37,317 nucleotides of DNA, taken from NCBI GenBank assembly GCA_025354405.1, contig JANXMY010000213.1, positions 1-37,317 on the forward strand. Reading direction: 5' to 3'. Positions 31,160 to 37,317 of the stretch are shown one piece after another. The notes under the pieces are model-generated. The model made no database searches and was not told the DNA's origin. It saw only the letters and a list, made by a program, of their open reading frames with translations. Each line of letters starts with the position of its first letter. Position 1 is the first letter of the stretch. The stretch comes from Armatimonadota bacterium (GTDB taxonomy: Bacteria > Armatimonadota > Armatimonadia > Armatimonadales > Capsulimonadaceae). Position numbers and translations under genes: made by a program.

Positions 31160-31956
31160 AAGCGTATCGCGAAGCCTCCGCCATAGAACTGCACCGGGGC
31201 AGCCCCGCCGAGGCCGCGCCCAGTCTCCAAATCCAGCTGTAAGTTCGTGGTCAGTCGATAGGTCAATCCGCCGTCAACAATGGAGGAAGGCGGCCCTTCG
31301 CGCGGCAGATCATCGTAGGTATCGGCAAACACGGCGAAGGGGCTGCTGATCTGGTAGGTGACCTGGCCGGTCGCCGTAAAATCGGTGATACGCTTTCCGG
31401 AGATCGTTGGATAGGCTAAGCTTAGGTTCGACGACAGGCCCCAGCGTGACCCCGACGCGGTCTGTCCACTCAGCGTCAGGCTCGGGTCCACATGGCCGCT
31501 GGTGGTGACTGCCGAGCGTATTGGGATCGTGAGATTGGAGGTTAAAGACAGCTTCGTACTGCCGTCTTTGCTCTGGTAGAACTTGTAGCGCACCCCGATC
31601 CCGCCATCCCCAAAGCCCGATTGCCCTCCGGTGGGCCAAAGGTAATCAGGCAAAGTGACCCGCACTTCCAGCTTGGGGTTCAGCCCCGCTCGGACCAGGG
31701 TCTGCGGCCCATCGGTAACTTGACCGGAGCCGCTGTCCGCCGAATATTTGGTCCGCGAAAACCCGCCCTCTACCTGGACCCGCCCCGGCACAACCGTATC
31801 GCTGCCATTGGTGAACCCCGGGCGATCAGGAGTCAGAATATCGGGAGCGGCGGGAGCAGCCCCGGCCTCAGGAGGGGATGTCTCCGCTCCGGCGGAAAGA
31901 CAAGTCCCGAGCATTCCAAGCATCAAAAAGATACGGCAAACCTGCAGCATACCCAT
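31156..31956 (-). CDS. Outer membrane beta-barrel protein (phenol-degradation MetA-like)
   Basis: A 266-residue exported protein. A signal peptide is visible (VCRIFLMLGMLGTCLSAGAE). The rest is made of alternating hydrophobic/polar strands (VQVEGGFSRTKY, LEVRVTLPDYLWP, GIGVRYKFYQ, TKLSLTSNLTIPI, GLTYRLTTNLQLDLETGRGL), and the last residue is Phe, as in outer membrane barrels. DRPGFTNGSDTVVPGRVQVEGG is typical of the transporter/MetA-pathway barrel group. It implies an outer membrane. It is 13 bases downstream of the Gfo/Idh/MocA gene. The ligand is unknown. Confidence 0.8.
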   Translation of the reverse strand: MGMLQVCRIFLMLGMLGTCLSAGAETSPPEAGAAPAAPDILTPDRPGFTNGSDTVVPGRVQVEGGFSRTKYSADSGSGQVTDGPQTLVRAGLNPKLEVRVTLPDYLWPTGGQSGFGDGGIGVRYKFYQSKDGSTKLSLTSNLTIPIRSAVTTSGHVDPSLTLSGQTASGSRWGLSSNLSLAYPTISGKRITDFTATGQVTYQISSPFAVFADTYDDLPREGPPSSIVDGGLTYRLTTNLQLDLETGRGLGGAAPVQFYGGGFAIRF

Positions 31957-31969
31957 AACATAATTTCCC

Positions 31970-33103
31970 TCATTTTGCGTGCGATAGATCTTTTGCAGCG
32001 ATCGCCACTCGGACGCTCTCCGCTCCGTCTTCGGCGGTCACGAGGCGCTGGTGATTCGGATCACGGACCGCGGCAGCAAAATCGGCGAAGGCCGCCTGAA
32101 CCGCAGTGCGATATACCGGGGTCGGGTCGCCCAGTGAGTGATGGGCGGTGACCCGGTGGGTGACGAATAACTCTCGTCCATTTCCCCGAACCGTTCGCCC
32201 GGTCGCTCCGAAATCTCTGTCGTCGGTCGTCTTGATTGGCAGGTGGCTGGAAAGACCGGCCAGGCCTGCCTCGTCCACGACGGCCGTCAGGTCTAAAGCC
32301 GTGGGAATCCATCCATGCAGCGTCAGATGGCCTCGTTCAAACGCAAAATGGGCTGTCTGCTTCTCCAGCGCCCCCGGGCGGTTGAACGCATGGTAAAACG
32401 AGGCCTCGGTGCCGTTCTCGTAGGTCACCAGGGCCTGCACCCGGTCTTCTTTGCCGGTCCCGTCGGGACGTGTCCAGGTGTGGCCCTGAACGTCCACTGC
32501 GGGAGAGGCGGCAATCGCGCCGATGATATCGAAGAAGTGGACGCCATGCTCCACGAAGATGCCGCCGGAGGCGACCGGGTCCCAGAACCAGTGGTCGTCG
32601 CCAAGGCCCTCGTCGGAGGCGTAGTTTTCAAAGCCGATATGGGTCAGCCGTCCCAGCCAGCCCGATGCCGCAATGGCTTGGACGGCCTGATAGAGCGGGT
32701 TGTAGCGCATGACGAAGTTGACACCGGCGATTTTCCCCGCGGCTTCGGCAGCCGACAGAATCGCCGACGCATCAGCATTGGTGGTCGCCAGAGGCTTCTC
32801 GACGAAAACATGTTTCCCCGCTTCCAGTGCGGCAATCGCCATCTCGGCGTGCTTGTCGGGAGGTGTTACGATATGTACCACCTCGATGGCCGGGTCACGC
32901 AGCATCTCTCGCCAGTCTGTATAGGTGTCGGGGACGCCGCAGCGAAGGGCGGCTTCGGCCAGCCCTGCCGGATCACGTCCGGCAAATGCGATCACCCGGC
33001 CCGCGCTGCCTTCATGATACGCTTCAGTGCAGAAGGTGCCAAAGCCGCGCGGACCGATGAGGCCAATGGAAAGAGGGGTATTCAGAGAAAAGTTTGAGTT
33101 CAC
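31970..33103 (-). CDS. Gfo/Idh/MocA family oxidoreductase
   Basis: A 377-residue NAD(P)-dependent sugar or polyol dehydrogenase-like protein. The dinucleotide site is IGLIGPRGFG near the N terminus. GKHVFVEKPLATT holds the conserved EKP with the catalytic Lys, and SGGIFVEHGVHFFDII the conserved His residues. NFVMRYNPLYQAV is typical. The frame begins at TTG 33121, but GTG 33103 gives the normal N terminus; a TACACT -10 lies seven bases before it, so the mRNA may be leaderless. It is downstream of the kinase gene, with its own likely promoter. The substrate is unknown. Confidence 0.88.
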   Translation of the reverse strand: MNSNFSLNTPLSIGLIGPRGFGTFCTEAYHEGSAGRVIAFAGRDPAGLAEAALRCGVPDTYTDWREMLRDPAIEVVHIVTPPDKHAEMAIAALEAGKHVFVEKPLATTNADASAILSAAEAAGKIAGVNFVMRYNPLYQAVQAIAASGWLGRLTHIGFENYASDEGLGDDHWFWDPVASGGIFVEHGVHFFDIIGAIAASPAVDVQGHTWTRPDGTGKEDRVQALVTYENGTEASFYHAFNRPGALEKQTAHFAFERGHLTLHGWIPTALDLTAVVDEAGLAGLSSHLPIKTTDDRDFGATGRTVRGNGRELFVTHRVTAHHSLGDPTPVYRTAVQAAFADFAAAVRDPNHQRLVTAEDGAESVRVAIAAKDLSHAK

Positions 33104-33110
33104 AGCAAAG

Positions 33111-33118
33111 AGTGTACC
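33111..33118 (-). promoter_or_regulatory. -10 element for the Gfo/Idh/MocA gene, near-leaderless
   Basis: On the minus strand GGGTACACT ends seven bases before GTG 33103. No Shine-Dalgarno sequence fits. The -35 region is poor. It lies just before the 3' end of the kinase gene. Confidence 0.45.
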
Positions 33119-33135
33119 CAAGTTGGCGAGGGAAC

Positions 33136-35025
33136 TTAACGAGGCTGGCCGGCACTGGCGGGGGGAGAGTCGGCGGTTGTGCGGCTGATGGCCTGGGTCG
33201 CTTTAAAGGCATCATCCGTGCCGGGAGCTATCTCCGTCACCCTTTGCCAGTAGCTTCGCGCTTGCAGCACCGATCCGTTATTCGCGGCACTCTGCGCCAT
33301 ATCCATATAGTGATGGACGGCGTTCTGACGTGCCTCCGTGCCGGAGACGCTGGCTGGATCCGCCTGGATGGCCTTCTCCCAGGCGTCGAATGCCCGTGAC
33401 GAGTCCCCATTCTGCCACCGGATATTTCCAAGGTTGTCCCAGGCTGCTGCATTTTGACCATTCAGCTCCGCGGCTTTTTCCAGTGCGGCCTGTGCTCCGC
33501 TCAGATCATTGCCGTGTGCAGCATCGAGGCCGAGAGCCGTATAGGCCTGTGACTGTCCTTCACGGGCAGATTTAGCATCGTCTGATCCAACGGGTGCCGC
33601 TGCTTCGGCCTGGGCGTAATCTTTGGCCGCTTCCTCATACTTGCCTTGGCGCAAGGCACTGATGGCCAGGCGAACAGAGGCTTCGGATTCCACGCGGCGG
33701 CTATGATTTTGAAGTGATACGACGACCGTGCGGATGCCCCATAGCAGGAGCACCAGCAGTGCCAGCAGGCCGATGATCGGCAGCACCAGTGTGAAATATT
33801 TTTCCGCCCATGCGGGCAGACGCCGCACGGGTTGACCAGGAGCGGGTAACTTGCTGAGTGGTGCTGCCGTCATGAATGGCGGGGGAGTGACGACCGCACC
33901 TGATGCGGGTGCCCGGGGTACGACGGTCCGCAGGGGAGGCGTCGCCAGCGGCGCTGCCGACGGCTTTGTGTAGGCTGCGGCGGGCGAAGGAGGCAGGTAA
34001 CCCGGAACTGCTGGCGCCATTGGCGTCAGTCCGGGGTCGGGCTGTCCCAGGGCCGGCAGAGTTGGCGGCAGCCCGGAGATTCCTGAAGGGACGGTTCCGG
34101 TATCGAGAGTTGCCCCAGGTCCGGTGGCGAATGTGAGCGGCGCAGGTCGTGCCGCTGGGGGAGTCGCTGGGGGAGGTCCCTGGGGTAAAGATGGCGCAGT
34201 GGTCAATGCAAACTTTTCAGCTCGCAGGTCCGTCGCCATCGCGGCGGCGTTCTGGTAGCGTAGATTTGGGTCCTTCGCCAGGGCACGCTGCAATATCTGC
34301 TGCAATGCCGCTGGAACGCCGATCGGCATGGTCGGCTGGACATTCATGATATTGTAGGTGATGGTGATGACGCTGTCACCCTGGAACGGCTTACGGCCCG
34401 TCAGCATTTCGTACAGGGTAATTCCCATCGAGAACAGATCTGTCCGGTGGTCTATTGTATGCGAGGCGATCTGTTCCGGGGACATATAGGACGGTGTTCC
34501 GAAGACCTGACCATGCGAAGTGATACTCGGCTCAGTGGTGATCCGCGCGATCCCGAAGTCCGTGAGCTTGATGACGCCGCCGGGCAGAATATGAATATTA
34601 TCGGGCTTGACGTCACGATGCACCACCCCGCGCGAATGGGCATAGGCCAGGGCATCACAAAGCTGGAGCGTGATCTCGACGGTCTCCTTCAGCGGCAGGG
34701 CACCTTGCATCTGAAGTATATCGCGCAGACTCTGGCCTTCCAGATACTCCATGACCAGAAAGTGCCGATCATTCTCCTGACCGACATCATGGATTGTGAC
34801 AATGTTGCGATGGGAAAGCGTTCCTGCGGCTTTAGCTTCCCGGTAGAACCGTTCGATCCGTTCTCGCTTCTGCGCTCCGGCCAGATGCAGCGGCAGCTGC
34901 AGCTCTTTGACGGCGACGCGCCGGGCCATCGTCGGATCAATCGCCTCATACACGATGTCGTTTGAGCGGGCGATTTCGCGGATGATCCGGTATTTGCCGA
35001 GAACAGTGTTGGAGGATACGGCCAC
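33136..35025 (-). CDS. Membrane Ser/Thr protein kinase with TPRs
   Basis: A 629-residue Hanks-type kinase. The kinase domain covers about 10-280: catalytic K40 (VAVKEL), HRDVKPDN (D138, K140, N143), DFG (156-158) and GTPSYMSPEQ. The glycine-rich loop is degenerate: IARSNDIVYEA replaces the usual GxGxxGxV. A Pro/Ala-rich linker spans about 285-400, one membrane helix lies near 408-432 (VLPIIGLLALLVLLLWGI), and TPR-like repeats near 450-620 lie outside the cytoplasm. The TPR part could sense an external ligand. The PP2C gene is just upstream, the likely opposing phosphatase. The start is a GTG with a weak GAGGG upstream. Confidence 0.92.
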   Translation of the reverse strand: MAVSSNTVLGKYRIIREIARSNDIVYEAIDPTMARRVAVKELQLPLHLAGAQKRERIERFYREAKAAGTLSHRNIVTIHDVGQENDRHFLVMEYLEGQSLRDILQMQGALPLKETVEITLQLCDALAYAHSRGVVHRDVKPDNIHILPGGVIKLTDFGIARITTEPSITSHGQVFGTPSYMSPEQIASHTIDHRTDLFSMGITLYEMLTGRKPFQGDSVITITYNIMNVQPTMPIGVPAALQQILQRALAKDPNLRYQNAAAMATDLRAEKFALTTAPSLPQGPPPATPPAARPAPLTFATGPGATLDTGTVPSGISGLPPTLPALGQPDPGLTPMAPAVPGYLPPSPAAAYTKPSAAPLATPPLRTVVPRAPASGAVVTPPPFMTAAPLSKLPAPGQPVRRLPAWAEKYFTLVLPIIGLLALLVLLLWGIRTVVVSLQNHSRRVESEASVRLAISALRQGKYEEAAKDYAQAEAAAPVGSDDAKSAREGQSQAYTALGLDAAHGNDLSGAQAALEKAAELNGQNAAAWDNLGNIRWQNGDSSRAFDAWEKAIQADPASVSGTEARQNAVHHYMDMAQSAANNGSVLQARSYWQRVTEIAPGTDDAFKATQAISRTTADSPPASAGQPR

Positions 35026-35080
35026 AGGTCAGTTTCCCTCGTAAAGGCGAGCTAAGAGCTGAAAGAGCAGAGACTAAGAG

Positions 35081-35117
35081 GCAAGTAGGGGCGGGGGCAA
35101 GCCCCGCCCCTACTTGC
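35081..35117 (-). repeat. G-rich hairpin repeat, copy B; supplies a TAG stop
   Basis: A perfect 16-base-pair inverted repeat: 35081-35096 pairs with 35102-35117 around loop GCAAG. The core 35089-35113 matches 9301-9325 at 23 of 25 positions. Its TAG (35112-35110) is the stop codon of the PP2C gene. It lies between the PP2C and kinase genes and may attenuate transcription or protect the upstream message. Confidence 0.85.
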
Positions 35118-36063
35118 GGCGGCCCCAGCGGGAAGATTTCTCTTCTTTGCCGGCCTCAGAGACAGATCCTTCCGCCTGCCCCCCAATCCCAGAATAGGGA
35201 GTTAATGCTCGTACGGACAGCACAAGGGCCGTGATGTTGTCGCGTCCGCCGCGCTCATTGGCGGCTTCCACAAGCGAAAGCGCCGCCGCAGACGGGCTGT
35301 GCTGCTCTGTGATAGTCTCGATCTCCTGCGGCTCCAGATGTCCGGACAGGCCATCGGAGCAAAGAACAAGTGTATCACCCACTTGAAGGGACTGCGTGAA
35401 GATATCTGGCTCGACCACAGCGGAGGTTCCAATCGAGCGTGTGATGATGTTTCGAAATGGCGAGACCTGTGCTTCGGCCAGGGTCATCGTCCCGAGGCGA
35501 ACCTGTTCGGCTACCCAGGAATGGTCTTCAGTCAGCTGGGCGATCTTGCGGCCGCGCAGCAGGTATGCCCGGCTGTCTCCGACCTGGGCTACCGTCATCC
35601 GGTCTTCGCGCACAATGACGGCGGTGAGGGTGGTTCCCATGCCTTGCCGATCCGAAACGGACTGAGCCATTTCGTAGATGACGCTGTTTGCTTCGATCAC
35701 CGCTGACCGCAGGCTGGCCTCCGTATCGGCCGATGGATTGTCAAAATAGCAAGAAATCACGGTCTTCAGCGCCAGTTCGCAGGCGATCTGTCCGGCGGAG
35801 TGTCCCCCCATGCCGTCGGCAACCGCATAAAAGCACCCCTTCGTGGCCAGGACCGAGAGGTCTTCCGGTTCGAAGAAGTCAAACTTATCTTCGTTGTTGT
35901 CCCGAACACGTCCCAGGTCGGTTTTAGCGCCCATCCGCAGGGCAGCGATGATTTTCGGCATCCGGCCAGCCTCGGACCAGCCTTCGCTGAGTTCTGCGCG
36001 CTCCAGCCGGGTTGCTTTCTCGCCGCCCGTTTCCGGCATTGTTTCTGTCATGGCTTCTTGCAT
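35110..36063 (-). CDS. PP2C-family Ser/Thr protein phosphatase
   Basis: A 317-residue metal-dependent phosphatase. Residues 1-43 are an acidic extension (TETMPETGGEKATRLERAEL). The PP2C core follows: GRVRDNNEDK (51-60), VADGMGGHSAG (81-91) with metal-binding Asp and Gly, GDSRAYLLR, TEDHSWV, CSDGLSGH, and GGRDNITALVLSV near the end. All metal-binding Asp residues appear present. It probably removes phosphate from targets of the neighbouring kinase. It starts nine bases after the FHA gene stop. The TAG stop lies within a hairpin repeat also seen at 9301. Confidence 0.93.
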   Translation of the reverse strand: MQEAMTETMPETGGEKATRLERAELSEGWSEAGRMPKIIAALRMGAKTDLGRVRDNNEDKFDFFEPEDLSVLATKGCFYAVADGMGGHSAGQIACELALKTVISCYFDNPSADTEASLRSAVIEANSVIYEMAQSVSDRQGMGTTLTAVIVREDRMTVAQVGDSRAYLLRGRKIAQLTEDHSWVAEQVRLGTMTLAEAQVSPFRNIITRSIGTSAVVEPDIFTQSLQVGDTLVLCSDGLSGHLEPQEIETITEQHSPSAAALSLVEAANERGGRDNITALVLSVRALTPYSGIGGQAEGSVSEAGKEEKSSRWGRRK

Positions 36064-36072
36064 GGGTACTGC

Positions 36073-37263
36073 TTATCCTTCCGTCGGGACTACCGATGCG
36101 GGTTTATTCTGTGCTAAATCTTGTTCATCCGGGGCTTTTTCCGAGAAATCTTCAGTAGATTCTTCGGCAGAACCCGACTCGAAACGCAGGGTGCTTCCGC
36201 CGATTACAACCAAGTCGCCGGAAGACAGCACTATCGGTTCATCGATTGCAAGCCGCTGTCCATTCAGAAGTGTGCCGTTCGTGCTGCCTACATCCACAAG
36301 ACGTACAGCGCCGTTCTCCGCGATCAGCTGAGCATGGCTGCCGGAAACATACGGGTCTCCCTGAAGCACCACGGTACTCTCCGGACGCCGTCCGAAGGAG
36401 GTGATTCCGGGAGCCAGCAGAAATTCGCGTGTGGTAGAGCCTTCAGGCGCATCGGCCCGGATTTCGATCAATCTGGGCTGGGCGGCGGAGCCGAGAGCAG
36501 GCTGTGCCGACGCCTCTGCCGGAATCCTGAGGTCTGCCGGGTTCTGAAGCACAGTGGGGGCCTGTGGGGAGGGCGGCAAAAGGAGGGTGGTCAGTACGCT
36601 TCCAAACCGAAGCTGGTCGCCATTTGCCACGGCCCGCGGGAGATGCGGTGCCAGCGGGCGCTCATTGATCTGTGTGCCGTTCGTACTGCTGAGATCCTCG
36701 AGTAGGATCTCTCCACTCTCGGTGACTTCCAGGCGCGCATGCTGACGGGAGATCGTTTTGTCCTGCATCAGCACCTCCGCCGCCTCTCGTCCCACAATGT
36801 TGCTTCCCAGCTGCAGGAGATGGATTAGGCCCCCGGCTTCTTCCAAACGGATCGACAGTGGGGCGACGGACTGTTCCGCTTCGATCTTGGGCTCCGTGAT
36901 ACCTCCGGAAATCTGCAGCTGCAAGCCGCACTCCGGGCAAAAGCGGTCCTCAGCACCCGTGCGGCCCTGCAAAACCGGGCAGTGTTCTTCGGCTCCCATT
37001 GGGCATTTACTCACTTTTTCCGCTTCCGGCAGCGCGGAAAGTGGAGCACTGCTGGTGGCGTTCGTGTCCAGATGTCCGCCCCAGTTCTCCCGGTCATAGT
37101 CCGCTCGCCGCTCAGGTGAGGTCAAAATTTCATGCGCTTCCTTGAGCTGTGCGAAAAGGTCAGCGCTGTCAAGGTTATCCTGTGACAGTCGGCGATAGGA
37201 TTGCCGAATCTCTTCCAGGCTGCTTCCGACCGGCACTTCTAAAATGGAGTAGTAGTTTTTCAA
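36073..37263 (-). CDS. J-like, zinc-ribbon, double FHA domain protein
   Basis: A 396-residue multidomain protein. Residues 1-60 resemble a DnaJ J domain (NYYSILEVPVGSSLEEIRQSYRRL, then LTSPERRADYD), but the HPD motif that stimulates Hsp70 is replaced (QDN, 28-30). Four Cys residues (C87, C95, C109, C112) form a zinc ribbon. Two FHA domains, which bind phosphothreonine peptides, follow: FHA1 with GR (158-159), SRQH (172-175) and STNG (193-196); FHA2 with GR (291-292), SGSH (307-310) and STNG (327-330). The tail is acidic. It leads an operon with the PP2C phosphatase and kinase, so it probably reads their phosphorylation state. The TTG start has AGGG about ten bases upstream. Confidence 0.88.
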   Translation of the reverse strand: MKNYYSILEVPVGSSLEEIRQSYRRLSQDNLDSADLFAQLKEAHEILTSPERRADYDRENWGGHLDTNATSSAPLSALPEAEKVSKCPMGAEEHCPVLQGRTGAEDRFCPECGLQLQISGGITEPKIEAEQSVAPLSIRLEEAGGLIHLLQLGSNIVGREAAEVLMQDKTISRQHARLEVTESGEILLEDLSSTNGTQINERPLAPHLPRAVANGDQLRFGSVLTTLLLPPSPQAPTVLQNPADLRIPAEASAQPALGSAAQPRLIEIRADAPEGSTTREFLLAPGITSFGRRPESTVVLQGDPYVSGSHAQLIAENGAVRLVDVGSTNGTLLNGQRLAIDEPIVLSSGDLVVIGGSTLRFESGSAEESTEDFSEKAPDEQDLAQNKPASVVPTEG

Positions 37264-37317
37264 CGAGTTTTACCCTGGTCCAGTGTGTAAATCGTTCCAA
37301 TCAGCGTCTTTTCGACC

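Overview
This window looks like a chromosomal segment from a GC-rich, Gram-negative-type bacterium, most plausibly of the phylum Armatimonadota (Capsulimonas-like). This placement is an inference from gene content; no 16S or other phylogenetic marker lies in the window. Supporting points are an outer-membrane-type beta-barrel protein, Ser/Thr kinase, PP2C and FHA signalling genes, a competence gene split into two frames, many short hairpin repeats between genes, and promoters dominated by a TGG/GGG-TAYAMT -10 element, several of which sit so close to the start codon that the mRNAs may be leaderless.

Layout. 1-2.1 kb: a small hypothetical gene, an SDR dehydrogenase, a CAU-anticodon tRNA, and a SMI1/KNR4-like gene whose stop codon is formed by the tRNA 3' end. 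2.1-3.5 kb: a lone phage terminase large subunit with no other phage genes. 3.7-9.2 kb: a strong promoter, rpsU with a TTG start, then a conserved housekeeping block: PgpH/YqfF-type c-di-AMP phosphodiesterase, ybeY, a diacylglycerol kinase-PAP2 fusion, and a CNNM/CorC-type CBS protein. 9.3-11.1 kb: a probable DACNV-like sensor related to diadenylate cyclases, and a small hypothetical gene. 11.2-13.3 kb: a visibly AT-richer RloB-RloA pair (Toprim-like protein plus AAA ATPase), a probable defence module acquired by transfer. 13.5-17.3 kb: an MprF-type DUF2156 acyl-tRNA transferase domain protein and ComEC in two overlapping pieces. 17.6-22 kb: an arsenosugar-type cluster: AhpD-like protein, ArsS radical SAM enzyme, two glycosyltransferases (TIGR04282 and TIGR04283 types), and a mercuric-reductase-like flavoprotein.

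22-28.4 kb holds a STAS-USP fusion, a HAD hydrolase, a one-cysteine thiol peroxidase, a small membrane protein, argH, a GAF-GGDEF diguanylate cyclase, a DUF1232 protein, a strong bidirectional terminator and a small secreted protein. 28.4-31.2 kb holds ribonuclease Z and a TMTC-like membrane protein with TPRs. 31.2-37.3 kb, all on the minus strand, holds a J-like/zinc-ribbon/FHA-FHA protein, a PP2C phosphatase, a TPR-containing Ser/Thr kinase, a Gfo/Idh/MocA oxidoreductase and a beta-barrel protein.

Themes. Cyclic dinucleotides recur: a c-di-AMP hydrolase, a diadenylate-cyclase-like sensor and a c-di-GMP cyclase. The FHA-PP2C-kinase genes form a complete phosphorylation, dephosphorylation and phosphothreonine-reading module. 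The leading candidates for less-described biology are the RloAB pair with its operator-like palindrome, the DACNV-like sensor, the repeat family that supplies TAG stop codons to two genes, and the tRNA with two A-C mismatches. No CRISPR array, complete insertion sequence or rRNA was seen.
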